Assembly (NCBI GenBank): GCA_945897915.1
Contig: CAMDGB010000005.1
Span: 1-64,000 of the forward strand
Origin: Chryseobacterium gleum
Lineage (GTDB): Bacteria; Bacteroidota; Bacteroidia; Flavobacteriales; Flavobacteriaceae
Reading direction: 5' to 3'
Length of the DNA stretch: 64,000 bases
Made by a program: the position numbers and the translations under genes. This document shows, in pieces, positions 52,871 to 62,560 of this stretch (position 1 is the stretch's first letter; each line of letters opens with the position of its first letter). Under the pieces are notes generated by a model, which was not told where the DNA came from, did not search any database, and was given only the letters and a program-made list of their open reading frames with translations.

Positions 52871-54433
52871 ATGCCTCGCGAATTACTAATTCAAGTTTCT
52901 CCAGAAATGGCGAATAACGAACAAATGTTATACCAATATGTTGCTAAATTGGTAGACACTTCTGTGTCTGAATTGCAGAAAATTGTTGTACTTAAACGTT
53001 CTATTGATGCGCGCCAAAAAACAATAAAATTCAATTTAAAATTAACTATTTATTTTAAAGATGAGGTATTTGTAGCATCTAAAATAGAATTACCTAATTA
53101 TCCAAACGTAAGTAATAAACAAGAAGTTATAATTGTTGGAGCTGGACCTGCCGGATTGTTTGCCGCTTTACAATTAATAGAATTAGGACTAAAACCAATA
53201 GTATTAGAACGCGGAAAAGATGTTCGTGGTCGTCGTAGAGATTTAAAAGCTTTAAATGTTGATGGTATTGTAAATGCCGATTCCAACTATTGTTTTGGTG
53301 AAGGTGGTGCAGGAACGTATTCCGATGGAAAATTATACACGCGATCTAAAAAACGTGGCGATGTTGATAGAATTTTACAATTATTAGTAGCATTTGGCGC
53401 AACTGAAGAAATTTTAGTAGAAGCCCATCCACACATCGGAACCAATAAATTACCGCAAATTATCCAAGATATTCGAGAGAAAATTATCGAGTGTGGTGGA
53501 CAAGTTTTTTTTGAAACACGAGTTACTGATATATTGTTAAAAAATAATGAAGTAGACGGAATTGTAACTCAAAATGGAGAAACTATACACGCAAAAAAAA
53601 TTATTTTAGCAACAGGACATTCGGCTCGTGATATTTTTGAATTGCTTCATAAAAAAGAAATTTTCATCGAAGCAAAACCTTTTGCTTTAGGCGTTCGTGC
53701 AGAACATCCACAAGAATTAATAGATAAAATTCAATATTCATGTGATTACCGTGGCGAATTTTTACCGCCTTCACCATATTCAATCGTAAAACAAGTCAAT
53801 GGACGTGGCATGTACTCGTTTTGTATGTGTCCAGGTGGCGTTATTGCGCCTAGTGCCACAGCTGATGGCGAAGTGGTTACAAACGGTTGGAGTCCAAGTA
53901 AACGTGATCAAGCAACAGCTAATTCTGGAATTGTAGTCGAGTTGCGTTTAGAAGATTTTAAGCCTTATGAAAAATTTGGTCCTTTAGCAGGAATGGAATT
54001 TCAAAAAGCTATTGAGCAAAAAGCATGGCAATTAGCGGGTAAAACACAAAAAGTTCCTGCACAAAGAATGATTGATTTTACACAAACAAAAGTTTCAACT
54101 GCCATCCCAAAAACATCCTATGTTCCAGGCACAACTTCAGTAGAATTAGGAGAAGTTTTTCCAACGTTTTTAACACAAACGCTGCGAGAAGGTTTTTCAG
54201 CTTTCGGAAAAGCAATGCAAGGATATTTGACAAATGACGCCATTTTGCACGCGCCAGAAAGTAGAACTTCATCACCAGTTCGTATCCCTAGAGATAATAT
54301 TACATTAGAACATGTTCAAATTAAAGGATTATATCCTTGCGGAGAAGGAGCAGGATATGCTGGCGGAATTGTTTCTGCTGCCATCGATGGTGAAAAATGT
54401 GCTTTGAAAATTAAAGAAGCATTGGGTAATTAA
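52871..54433 (+). CDS. FAD-dependent oxidoreductase of the COG2509 family
   Basis: 520 residues. A ~80-residue N-terminal domain is followed by the dinucleotide-binding VIIVGAGPAGLFAALQL (GAGPAG at 90-95). Later come GEGGAGTYSDGKLYTRSKK, ATGHSARDIFELL and GEGAGYAGGIVSAAIDGEK, all hallmarks of the uncharacterised COG2509 FAD-dependent dehydrogenases. Substrate and electron acceptor unknown. Divergent from the 77-residue gene and followed by a GNAT acetyltransferase gene 60 bp downstream. Confidence 0.9.
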   Translation: MPRELLIQVSPEMANNEQMLYQYVAKLVDTSVSELQKIVVLKRSIDARQKTIKFNLKLTIYFKDEVFVASKIELPNYPNVSNKQEVIIVGAGPAGLFAALQLIELGLKPIVLERGKDVRGRRRDLKALNVDGIVNADSNYCFGEGGAGTYSDGKLYTRSKKRGDVDRILQLLVAFGATEEILVEAHPHIGTNKLPQIIQDIREKIIECGGQVFFETRVTDILLKNNEVDGIVTQNGETIHAKKIILATGHSARDIFELLHKKEIFIEAKPFALGVRAEHPQELIDKIQYSCDYRGEFLPPSPYSIVKQVNGRGMYSFCMCPGGVIAPSATADGEVVTNGWSPSKRDQATANSGIVVELRLEDFKPYEKFGPLAGMEFQKAIEQKAWQLAGKTQKVPAQRMIDFTQTKVSTAIPKTSYVPGTTSVELGEVFPTFLTQTLREGFSAFGKAMQGYLTNDAILHAPESRTSSPVRIPRDNITLEHVQIKGLYPCGEGAGYAGGIVSAAIDGEKCALKIKEALGN

Positions 54434-54493
54434 TATTTTTTAAGCAGCATTTAAATCAAATAAATAATCTCTGTGCACCATAAAAACAAAGAA

Positions 54494-55018
54494 ATGACAT
54501 TAAAAGGACAAAATATTCATTTAAGAGCGCTTGAACCAGAAGATTTAGATTTTCTCTACGAAATAGAAAACAACAAATCTATTTGGGAAGTAAGCAATAC
54601 GCAAACACCATATAGTAAATGGGTATTGAAGCAATATTTAGAAAACGCACATCTCGATATTTATGAAGCCAAACAATTGCGATTGGTAATTGTATGGACC
54701 GAAACCAATGAAAATGTTGGATTCATCGATTTGTTTGATTTTGATGCCAAAAACAGTCGTGCTGGAATTGGAATTATAATTTCGGAAAACTATAGAAATC
54801 AAGGTATTGGAAAAGAAACCTTGCAATTACTTTCAAATTATGCTTTCACACATTTGAATTTACATCAATTATTTGCAAATATTACTGTAAATAATGAAGC
54901 TAGTTTACAGCTTTTTAGTAATTTTGGTTTTCAGAAAATTGGCATAAAAAAAGACTGGAGTAAAATAAATGGTACATTCGAAGATGAAGTACTTTTTCAA
55001 TTTATAAACGTAAAATAA
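54494..55018 (+). CDS. GNAT-family acetyltransferase, RimJ/RimL-like
   Basis: 174 residues from the ATG at 54494; a GTG exists 21 bp upstream but is less likely. Start MTLKGQNIHLRALEPEDLDF and the acetyl-CoA loop region ENYRNQGIGKETLQLLSNYA, then LHQLFANITVNNEASLQLFS, are typical of GNAT enzymes related to RimL, SpeG and antibiotic acetyltransferases. The target (ribosomal protein, polyamine or other) is not deducible. Followed after 5 bp by mltG. Confidence 0.88.
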   Translation: MTLKGQNIHLRALEPEDLDFLYEIENNKSIWEVSNTQTPYSKWVLKQYLENAHLDIYEAKQLRLVIVWTETNENVGFIDLFDFDAKNSRAGIGIIISENYRNQGIGKETLQLLSNYAFTHLNLHQLFANITVNNEASLQLFSNFGFQKIGIKKDWSKINGTFEDEVLFQFINVK

Positions 55019-55023
55019 AAATT

Positions 55024-56064
55024 TTGGAAGCAAAAAAATTATTCTTAAGAATCATTAGTATTGGAGCTGCTATAATAATTATTAGTGGTGGATATATAAT
55101 TAATAAAGCTTTTACAGGAAATACAAAATTTGAAGAAGAAGTAGTATATGTATATGTACCTACTGATTCAAAATACGAAGATGTAAAGAAAATTTTAGCA
55201 CCGTATGTTGAAAATCAATCTAAAATTGACTGGGTAGCTTCTAAAAGGGAGTATGACTCTAATGTAAAAGCGGGTAAATTTTTATTAAAAAAAGGAATGG
55301 GCAGTTTTAGTATTGTTCGTGCTTTGCGATTGAATATACCAGTAAAATTAGCGTTTAATAACCAAGAAAAAGTACAAGATTTATTTGTCCGAATTGCTTC
55401 ACAAATAGAACCAGATACTACAAAATTGAAAGAAATTTTCACAAACGATACTTTTTTACAAGAAAATGGTTTGAATAAAGACAATGTAATGTCGTTTTTT
55501 ATTCCTAATAGCTACGAATTTTATTGGAACATTTCACCTGAAGAACTTTCAGAGAAACTTACAAAAGAATATAAAAGATTTTGGAATGATGGCAGATTAG
55601 CGAAAGCAAAAGCATTAAATCTATCGCCAGCCCAAGTATATACATTAGCTTCAATTGTTCACAAAGAAACTGCAAAATCTGATGAGAGACCAAAAGTTGC
55701 AGGAGTATACTTAAATCGATTAAACAAAAATATGCCATTACAAGCTGATCCGACAGTAATTTTTGCTTTAAAACAAAAATCAAATGATTGGAACTTAGTT
55801 GTAAAACGGGTAATGCATAACGATTTAATAGTAAATTCGCCATACAACACTTATAAAAATGCGGGTTTGCCTCCAGGGCCTATTTTTATGCCAGATGTAT
55901 CGGCAATTGATGCAGTTTTAAATCCAGAAAAACACAATTATTTATATTTCTGTGCCAGTGTTGAAAGATTCGGCTACCACGAATTTGCAACTGATTATAC
56001 TGCGCATTTAAAGGTGGCTGCAAAATATGCTGAATGGGTAAAAAAACAGAATTATAAAAGATAA
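55024..56064 (+). CDS. mltG: Endolytic transglycosylase MltG
   Basis: 346 residues starting at TTG, with one N-terminal membrane helix (about 10-26). The LysM-like region (about 40-105) precedes the YceG catalytic domain with the conserved Glu215 in ASIVHKETAKSDERPKVAGVY, then NRLNKNMPLQADPTVIFAL and GLPPGPIFMPDVSAIDAVL. It cuts nascent glycan strands and sets their length. It is on the same strand as the GNAT gene, 5 bp apart, and ends in a terminator. Confidence 0.93.
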   Translation: MEAKKLFLRIISIGAAIIIISGGYIINKAFTGNTKFEEEVVYVYVPTDSKYEDVKKILAPYVENQSKIDWVASKREYDSNVKAGKFLLKKGMGSFSIVRALRLNIPVKLAFNNQEKVQDLFVRIASQIEPDTTKLKEIFTNDTFLQENGLNKDNVMSFFIPNSYEFYWNISPEELSEKLTKEYKRFWNDGRLAKAKALNLSPAQVYTLASIVHKETAKSDERPKVAGVYLNRLNKNMPLQADPTVIFALKQKSNDWNLVVKRVMHNDLIVNSPYNTYKNAGLPPGPIFMPDVSAIDAVLNPEKHNYLYFCASVERFGYHEFATDYTAHLKVAAKYAEWVKKQNYKR

Positions 56065-56081
56065 AACGTATTGTAGAATAG

Positions 56082-56118
56082 AAAAAGGTGTAGGATTTAT
56101 AATTTTACACCTTTTTTT
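56082..56118 (+). terminator. Terminator after mltG
   Basis: AAAAAGGTGTA (56082-56092) pairs with TACACCTTTTT (56106-56116), followed by further T. Confidence 0.85.
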
Positions 56119-56166
56119 ATTTTCCTTACATTCTTTTTTTATCTTTATCAAAACTATAATTTATAT

Positions 56167-57606
56167 ATGGAAAATAAAACTGAATTTAAAAAAGAATTGG
56201 GATTGTTAAATGCGACGAGTTTAGTGGCAGGTTCGATGATTGGTTCTGGAATATTTATTGTTACCTCAATAATGGCAAGAGAGATTGGTGGAGCGGGTTG
56301 GATTTTATTAGCTTGGATTTTAACTGGATTTTTAACTCTTGCCGCAGCATTAAGTTACGGCGAATTAGCCGGAATGATGCCAAAAGCAGGAGGGCAATAT
56401 GTGTATATTCAGCGTGCGTATGGTAAAATGATGTCGTTTTTATACGGTTGGACTGTTTTTACTGTGGTTCAAACTGGAGTAATTGCAGCTGTAGCTGTAG
56501 CGTTCGCTAAATATACCGCTATTTTTTTCCCAGCTTTAAGCGAAAATATATTTGAAATAGGAACTTATAAAATTCAATACCAACAACTTTTAGCTATTTT
56601 GAGTATTGTTGTGCTAACAATTATAAATAATCAAGGTGTAAAAACAGGAAAAAATCTACAATTTGTTTTTACTGCGGCTAAATTATTTGCATTATTTGCT
56701 TTAATTGTTTTTGGTTTATACATTGGTTTACAATCTGATACTTTAGCCAATAATTTTATAGATATGTGGTCAGCGTCTAAAACAACAGTTGTTGATGGTA
56801 AAATTACTACTGAAGTGTTAACTGGTTTTGCAATAATAGGTATGTTGGGTTTTACTATGATTAATTCATTATTTTCTTCTGACGCTTGGAATAACATTAC
56901 TTTTATAGCGGGAGAAATTAAAGAACCTCAGAAAAACATTCCCAAAAGTTTGTTTTTAGGAACTCTAATCGTTACAATAATATATTTATTAGCCAATTTA
57001 GCTTACTTTTCATTATTACCTTTAGATGGAAACCCATTAGCTAATGACTTTTTAGGGCAAGGTATTAAATATGCTAACGAAGATAGATTAGGCGCAAGTG
57101 CTGCTTCTGTAATATTTGGGAATGCAGGTGTTTTTATAATGGCAGGTTTAATTATGATTTCTACTTTTGGTTGTAATTCGGGCCTAATTCTAGCTGGAGG
57201 ACGCTTATTTTATGCGATGAGCAAAGATGGGTTGTTTTTTAAAAGTGCTGGTGAGTTAAATAAAAATCAAGTTCCAGAAAAAGCACTTTGGATGCAATGT
57301 ATTTGGGCTTCTGTATTGTGTTTGTCTGGAAAATATGGTGATTTATTAACGTATGCCACTTTTGCTAACTTATTATTTTATGTTTTAACTATTTACGGAA
57401 TTTTTATTCTTAGAAAAAAAGAACCCGATACACCTAGACCTTATAAAGCTTTTGGTTATCCATTTGTTCCTATATTGTATATTGTATTGATTTCTATAAT
57501 CAGTATAATATTGCTCATTTACGATACGAAAAATACAGGTTTGGGATTGTTTATTGTATTGTTAGGAATTCCAATTTATTATATCACACAAAAGAAAGCT
57601 GAATAA
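56167..57606 (+). CDS. APC-family amino acid permease
   Basis: 479 residues with about 12 membrane helices. The N-terminal GLLNATSLVAGSMIGSGIFI is the substrate-binding GSGIF loop of APC permeases; FSSDAWNNITFIAGEIKEP and DPRP-type PDTPRPYKAFGYPFVP are also typical of the LAT/SteT-like branch. Substrate is probably a neutral amino acid or exchange pair. It stands alone and ends in a bidirectional terminator. Confidence 0.92.
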   Translation: MENKTEFKKELGLLNATSLVAGSMIGSGIFIVTSIMAREIGGAGWILLAWILTGFLTLAAALSYGELAGMMPKAGGQYVYIQRAYGKMMSFLYGWTVFTVVQTGVIAAVAVAFAKYTAIFFPALSENIFEIGTYKIQYQQLLAILSIVVLTIINNQGVKTGKNLQFVFTAAKLFALFALIVFGLYIGLQSDTLANNFIDMWSASKTTVVDGKITTEVLTGFAIIGMLGFTMINSLFSSDAWNNITFIAGEIKEPQKNIPKSLFLGTLIVTIIYLLANLAYFSLLPLDGNPLANDFLGQGIKYANEDRLGASAASVIFGNAGVFIMAGLIMISTFGCNSGLILAGGRLFYAMSKDGLFFKSAGELNKNQVPEKALWMQCIWASVLCLSGKYGDLLTYATFANLLFYVLTIYGIFILRKKEPDTPRPYKAFGYPFVPILYIVLISIISIILLIYDTKNTGLGLFIVLLGIPIYYITQKKAE

Positions 57607-57621
57607 AATAATTTAGATAAA

Positions 57622-57656
57622 AAAAATCCGTTCCGAAGTAATCGGAACGGATTTTT
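57622..57656. terminator. Bidirectional terminator between the permease and GAPDH genes
   Basis: AAAAATCCGTTCCGA (57622-57636) pairs perfectly with TCGGAACGGATTTTT (57642-57656), with T-runs on both strands. Confidence 0.92.
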
Positions 57657-57675
57657 AATTTCATTTTGTTACCGA

Positions 57676-59124
57676 CTAATAATAAACATAACGTCTTACT
57701 TTAGCAATATATTTTGCTAAACGAATTACTTGATGACTGTAACCATATTCATTATCGTACCAAATATATAATACAATGTTTTTTCCATCTCCAGAAACAA
57801 TCGTTGCATTACTATCGTAAATAGCTGGTTGTGCAGTTCCGACTATATCTGAAGAAACCAATTCGTTGTTTAATGAATATTTAATTTGCTCTACCAAATT
57901 GCCTTCCAAAGCATAGGTTTTCATGATATTATTTAATTCTTGTACGGAAGTTGTTCTACTAACCTCTAAATTTAAAACTACTAAAGAACCATTTGGTACA
58001 GGAACTCGAATAGCATTGGAGGTTAATTTACCTGCTAAGCTTGGTAAAGCTTTAGCTACGGCATTTCCGGCACCCGTTTCTGTAATTACCATATTTAAAC
58101 CCGCAGCTCTTCCGCGACGGTATTTTTTATGCATATTATCAACGAGGTTTTGGTCGTTTGTATAGGCATGAATGGTTTCTAAATGTCCTTTTACTACTCC
58201 TAAAGTTTCTTCAACAACAGCTAAAATGGGTGTAATGGCATTTGTGGTGCAAGAAGCTGCTGAAAAAATATGTACGTCATCTGGATTGTAATCTTCATGA
58301 TTTACACCATAAACGATATTTGGCACTCCTTTTCCTGGTGCGGTAAGTAATACTTTATCTGCTCCTTTGGATGTTAAGTGTCTTGCTAAAGCATCTTCAG
58401 TTGTAAAAGCCCCTGTATTATCAATAACTAACGCGTCGTTTATTCCGTATTCGGTATAATCAATTTCTTCTGGAGAATTAGCTGAAATAATGTACACAGT
58501 AGTTCCGTTAATAATTAAAGCATTGTTTTCTGGATCGGCAGAAACCGAACCTTCAAAATCTCCATGAACCGAATCATATCTTAGCAAAGAGGCTCTTTTT
58601 TCTAATAAAACGGCATCATTTTTATCGCGAGTTACAATCGCACGTAAACGCAATTGTTGGCCTTTTCCGATTTTGCTCATCATTTCGCGAGCTAACAATC
58701 GACCAATGCGACCAAAACCATAAAGCACTACATCTTTAGGAACAATTTCAGACGTATCTTTTGCATATTTTAATTTGTCAATTACAAATGCTTTAGCGTC
58801 ATTATATTTGTCATCTTCTAAATGAAATTCATAGGTTAATTTTCCAATATCAATCCGAGAGGGCGGTAAATCTAAATTTTCAATGGCTCTTGCAATTTCT
58901 AAAGTATCAAAAATATTGATTGGTTTTTCTACAAAAGCAACTGCATATTCGTGTAAGTTGATAATATCTGAAACGTTTCTGTCAATTAATTGATTTCTAA
59001 ATAATACCAGTTCAATAGATTTGTCAAACCATAAATCGCTTATAATTTTTACAAATTCTACACATGCTTTTCTTCTGTCTGCCTGAAAAGCTACTTCTTT
59101 TTCGTAAATAGTGTTGTTGTTCAT
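57676..59124 (-). CDS. Glyceraldehyde-3-phosphate dehydrogenase, long Bacteroidota-type form
   Basis: 482 residues from the ATG at 59124, chosen because the family begins MNNNTIYEKEVAFQADRRKA and a -7 box (59155-59162) precludes the longer frame. An N-terminal extension of about 130 residues precedes the GAPDH fold. Present: Rossmann loop YGFGRIGR (135-142), SAASCTTN with Cys292, HAYTNDQ, and WYDNEYGYS near the end. The residue aligned with the NAD-selecting Asp34 of the short GAPDH is Arg166 (AIVTRD), which could favour NADP and a gluconeogenic role, by analogy with the GapA/GapB pair of Bacillus. This inference rests on one position. Confidence 0.92.
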   Translation of the reverse strand: MNNNTIYEKEVAFQADRRKACVEFVKIISDLWFDKSIELVLFRNQLIDRNVSDIINLHEYAVAFVEKPINIFDTLEIARAIENLDLPPSRIDIGKLTYEFHLEDDKYNDAKAFVIDKLKYAKDTSEIVPKDVVLYGFGRIGRLLAREMMSKIGKGQQLRLRAIVTRDKNDAVLLEKRASLLRYDSVHGDFEGSVSADPENNALIINGTTVYIISANSPEEIDYTEYGINDALVIDNTGAFTTEDALARHLTSKGADKVLLTAPGKGVPNIVYGVNHEDYNPDDVHIFSAASCTTNAITPILAVVEETLGVVKGHLETIHAYTNDQNLVDNMHKKYRRGRAAGLNMVITETGAGNAVAKALPSLAGKLTSNAIRVPVPNGSLVVLNLEVSRTTSVQELNNIMKTYALEGNLVEQIKYSLNNELVSSDIVGTAQPAIYDSNATIVSGDGKNIVLYIWYDNEYGYSHQVIRLAKYIAKVRRYVYY

Positions 59125-59154
59125 GAAAATATAGATTGTGTTACAAATTTTTTG

Positions 59155-59162
59155 CAAAAGTA
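59155..59162 (-). promoter_or_regulatory. -7 promoter element for the long GAPDH
   Basis: Minus strand reads TACTTTTG, a TAnnTTTG match, about 30 nt before the ATG at 59124. No clear -33 TTG. Confidence 0.42.
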
Positions 59163-59284
59163 TAGATTTCAATCGTTTTCGTAACATTTTTTACAATTTT
59201 TTTTCTAATTATTTTTTAGAAGAAAAGGCAAAAAAAATTCGCAAAATAATACTACTTTGCGAATCTTAAAATACATATAAATTA

Positions 59285-60679
59285 TTATAAAAAGATGCGA
59301 TACATCTGTCCGTTTTTTGCAATAATTTGATAACGTGTTTTTTCAGTTACTTCTTTTTTTGCTAAATACGCAGAAACGCTTTCCATATCAACGGCTCGCA
59401 TATTATCCACTTGTGTTACAATAGAACCTTTTAAATCTTCAGCATATTCCTTGTAATCTGCATTGGTTACTTGTTTGATTTTTATGCCGCTTTTTAAATT
59501 AAATCTTTTTTTATCGGTAGCATCTAACTCTTCAAATTCAATTCCATTGAATTCGTAAGCAATTAGTTCTTTTTTTGTGAGTGGTACATTTAAAGCTAAG
59601 TTTTTGCCATCTCTCAGCAAAGTAACTTTAACAATATCATTAGGTCTTTTTGTGTTAATAACGGTAGCCATTTCAGCAGATGATGTAATTTTTTGGCCAT
59701 CTATTTTTACAATAATATCGCCTTTTTCAATACCGACTTTCTCAGCGCCAGAATTTTTATTGACTTTATTGATGTAAAATCCTTCCGTTTGATTAATACC
59801 TAATTTTTTTGATGCTTCTGCGTTTAATTCGCCACCCTCAACACCTAAAATTCCGCGTTGTACATTTCCAAATTTCATTAAATCTTCAATAATTTTCTTG
59901 GTAATATTTGCAGGAACTGCAAAAGAATATCCAGCATAACTTCCTGTTGGCGAAGAAATCATCGTATTAATTCCTATTAATTCACCATTTGTATTCACTA
60001 AAGCTCCACCGCTATTTCCTGGGTTTACTGCTGCATCAGTTTGTATAAACGATTGAATACTTGCTTTATCTAAATTTCTAGCTTTCGCCGAAATAATACC
60101 TGCCGTTACAGTAGAATTCAATTGATACGGATTTCCAACTGCTAAAACCCATTCGCCCACTTTAATATTATCTGAATTTCCAAAAACAATAAATGGTAAT
60201 TTCTCATCCGCATCTATTTTTAGTAAAGCAATATCCATTTTACTGTCTGTACCAATTAATTTTGCTTTATACGCTTTGTTGTTATTTAAAGTCACTTCAA
60301 GCTCATTAGCGTCTTGTATTACGTGGTTGTTGGTTACAATATAGCCGTCTTCTGAAACAATCACTCCAGAACCAGTACCTATTTGTTCTTGTTGTTGTGT
60401 ACCACCTCCATAAAAAAATGATGCCCATGGATCGGTAAAAGTTCGTACTGAAACATTTTTTACATTGACCACACTATGAATTGCTTTTTCGGCACCAATT
60501 GTAAAATCTACACTTTCAGCACCTTTATAACTAACTGTTTTGTTGTAGTCAGGTGAAGTGGTAATAAATGCATCGTTATCATTTTTTCTGTTTTCAATGA
60601 ATTTGTAGGCACCCAAAGTAACGGCACCACTCATTAATGATACAATAAATAAGCTTCCTAAATTTTTCATCTTGTTCAT
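59285..60679 (-). CDS. HtrA/DegP-family serine protease
   Basis: 464 residues with an N-terminal membrane anchor (about 7-25). The trypsin-like triad is His119 (TNNHV), Asp149 (SKMDIAL) and Ser223 (NPGNSGGAL). A first PDZ domain follows (about 270-365, with RGILGVEGGELN), then a second, more divergent PDZ (about 375-460). Envelope quality control and protease-chaperone roles are typical. The ATG at 60679 gives MNKMKN; the ATG at 60670 is an equally good start. No recognisable promoter. Confidence 0.93.
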   Translation of the reverse strand: MNKMKNLGSLFIVSLMSGAVTLGAYKFIENRKNDNDAFITTSPDYNKTVSYKGAESVDFTIGAEKAIHSVVNVKNVSVRTFTDPWASFFYGGGTQQQEQIGTGSGVIVSEDGYIVTNNHVIQDANELEVTLNNNKAYKAKLIGTDSKMDIALLKIDADEKLPFIVFGNSDNIKVGEWVLAVGNPYQLNSTVTAGIISAKARNLDKASIQSFIQTDAAVNPGNSGGALVNTNGELIGINTMISSPTGSYAGYSFAVPANITKKIIEDLMKFGNVQRGILGVEGGELNAEASKKLGINQTEGFYINKVNKNSGAEKVGIEKGDIIVKIDGQKITSSAEMATVINTKRPNDIVKVTLLRDGKNLALNVPLTKKELIAYEFNGIEFEELDATDKKRFNLKSGIKIKQVTNADYKEYAEDLKGSIVTQVDNMRAVDMESVSAYLAKKEVTEKTRYQIIAKNGQMYRIFL

Positions 60680-60879
60680 TTTAAATTTTTTTTTGACTTT
60701 GTAAATATAAATACGTTTTTTTAAAATACAAATTCGTTTAACTAACGATTAACAATGTTTAACAACTTTTTATATTTTATAGGTACACAGATTATTTAGA
60801 TTGCAACAGTTAATTCGTGTAAATCTGTGAAATTTGTATTTCTTTTATTTTTAAAATTATATAACACTAAAAAAATAAA

Positions 60880-60887
60880 TATATTTG
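60880..60887 (+). promoter_or_regulatory. -7 promoter element immediately before dapF (possible leaderless mRNA)
   Basis: TATATTTG matches TAnnTTTG; only four bases separate it from the dapF ATG at 60892, the same geometry as at 52781. A TTG at the expected -33 spacing is not evident here, so support is weaker. Confidence 0.45.
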
Positions 60888-60891
60888 TAGT

Positions 60892-61671
60892 ATGCAAATA
60901 CAATTTTATAAATACCAAGGTACTGGAAACGATTTTGTTATGATAGATAATCGTACAAACACATTTCCCAAAAATAATACCAAACTAATTGAATTTTTAT
61001 GCGACCGGCGTTTTGGCATAGGTGGCGATGGTTTAATTTTATTAGAAAATCATGAAAAATATGATTTTACTATGGTGTATTACAATTCCGATGGAAGCAC
61101 TAGTACTATGTGTGGAAATGGTGGACGTTGTTTGGTAGCTTTTGCAAAACAATTAGGTATTATTGAAAACGAAGCAAATTTTGAAGCATCGGACGGTTAT
61201 CATTTTGCAAAATTTGAAAACAATTTAATTGCACTTCAAATGATTGATGTAACTAAAGTGAAGCATTTTACCACACATGATTATGTGTATACAGGCTCGC
61301 CGCATCATGTGCAATTGGTATCAGATTTAAAAGATTTTGATGTAAAAAATACAGGAAAAATGTTAAGGTATTCCGATTTATATGACGCTAGTGGTTGTAA
61401 TATAAATTTTGTAGCACAAGAAAATACTGACACTTTTTCAGTTAGAACCTATGAAAGAGGTGTGGAAGACGAAACTTTATCTTGTGGAACTGGCGCAACC
61501 GCCGTTGCAATTGCAATGCACGCTACTGAAAAAACCACCGCTAATCGCATTCATATTAATGTTTTAGGCGGAAAATTAACAATCAGTTTTGATGTTGAAA
61601 ACAATATTTATAAAAATGTATTCTTAACCGGTCCAGCTGAAATGGTTTTTGCTGGAAGTTTGGATGTATAG
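60892..61671 (+). CDS. dapF: Diaminopimelate epimerase
   Basis: 259 residues. Converts LL-diaminopimelate to the meso form used in lysine synthesis and as the third residue of the peptidoglycan stem. The catalytic cysteines are Cys74 (STMCGNGGRC) and Cys198 (ETLSCGTGATA); YQGTGNDFVMIDN at the start is also diagnostic and fixes the start, because the next Met would remove it. The -7 box ends 4 nt before the ATG. No other dap gene is adjacent. Confidence 0.96.
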   Translation: MQIQFYKYQGTGNDFVMIDNRTNTFPKNNTKLIEFLCDRRFGIGGDGLILLENHEKYDFTMVYYNSDGSTSTMCGNGGRCLVAFAKQLGIIENEANFEASDGYHFAKFENNLIALQMIDVTKVKHFTTHDYVYTGSPHHVQLVSDLKDFDVKNTGKMLRYSDLYDASGCNINFVAQENTDTFSVRTYERGVEDETLSCGTGATAVAIAMHATEKTTANRIHINVLGGKLTISFDVENNIYKNVFLTGPAEMVFAGSLDV

Positions 61672-61698
61672 CTTTTATAAAAAAAATTCAATAGATTT

Positions 61699-62403
61699 TT
61701 AATAAGAAATAATTTCTTTATTCTGAAAATCTTTTTCAATAATTCCGTCACGTAAACGAATTATTCTATGCGCATGGGCTGCAATTTCTTCTTCGTGAGT
61801 TACTAAAATTACTGTATTGCCATTGGCATGAATTTCACCAAATAATTTCATAATTTCAATTGAAGTTTTACTGTCCAAATTCCCAGTTGGTTCATCGGCT
61901 AAAATGATTGAAGGTTTGTTTACCAAAGCTCTTCCAACAGCCACACGCTGACGCTGACCTCCTGATAATTGATTTGGTTTATGATCCATTCGGTCTGATA
62001 AACCTACTTGTGTTAAAACTTCAGTAGCGCGTTTGTTTCTTGCTTCTTTTGAAAAACCAGCATAAACCATAGGTAAGGCCACGTTGTCCAAAGCCGTTGT
62101 TCGGGGCATTAAGTTAAAAGTTTGAAAAACAAATCCAATTTCTTTGTTTCTAATTTCAGCTAATTCATCATCGTGCATTTCACTCACTTGCTTTCCGTTT
62201 AAAATATAACTTCCAGAAGTTGGCGTGTCTAAACATCCTAAAATATTCATTAAAGTGGATTTCCCAGAACCTGACGGCCCCATAAGCGCCACATATTCAC
62301 CTTTGTTAATTAGTAAATCTATACCTTTTAAAACGTATACGGTTTCACTTCCTAATTGGAAATCACGTGTTATGCCTTTAATGTCTATTATTGGTGTACT
62401 CAT
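61699..62403 (-). CDS. ABC transporter ATP-binding protein, LolD/MacB/FtsE-like
   Basis: 234 residues. Walker [11 protein letters not shown]-loop [11 protein letters not shown], signature [16 protein letters not shown], Walker [13 protein letters not shown], switch His VTHEEE. The [21 protein letters not shown] stretch is typical of the LolD/MacB/FtsE group, which drives lipoprotein release, efflux or hydrolase activation. No permease gene is adjacent in the window, so the partner is unknown. Confidence 0.9.
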   Translation of the reverse strand: MSTPIIDIKGITRDFQLGSETVYVLKGIDLLINKGEYVALMGPSGSGKSTLMNILGCLDTPTSGSYILNGKQVSEMHDDELAEIRNKEIGFVFQTFNLMPRTTALDNVALPMVYAGFSKEARNKRATEVLTQVGLSDRMDHKPNQLSGGQRQRVAVGRALVNKPSIILADEPTGNLDSKTSIEIMKLFGEIHANGNTVILVTHEEEIAAHAHRIIRLRDGIIEKDFQNKEIISY

Positions 62404-62560
62404 AGTTTTATTCGCAGTTTTTAGATTATAGTTATTACTACAAATAATAAGTAGTCAAATTGAAGATTTTGTTACAACTAAATTTAAAAATCAATAATAA
62501 AAATCAATTTTTATTTTTTAGTAAATCCGTTTAATTCGTCTAATCTGGTGTTACTATCAA

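Noticed and set aside
59124..59187. Longer N-terminus for the long GAPDH
   Set aside because: A -7 element (59155-59162) interrupts it and the family start is at 59124.
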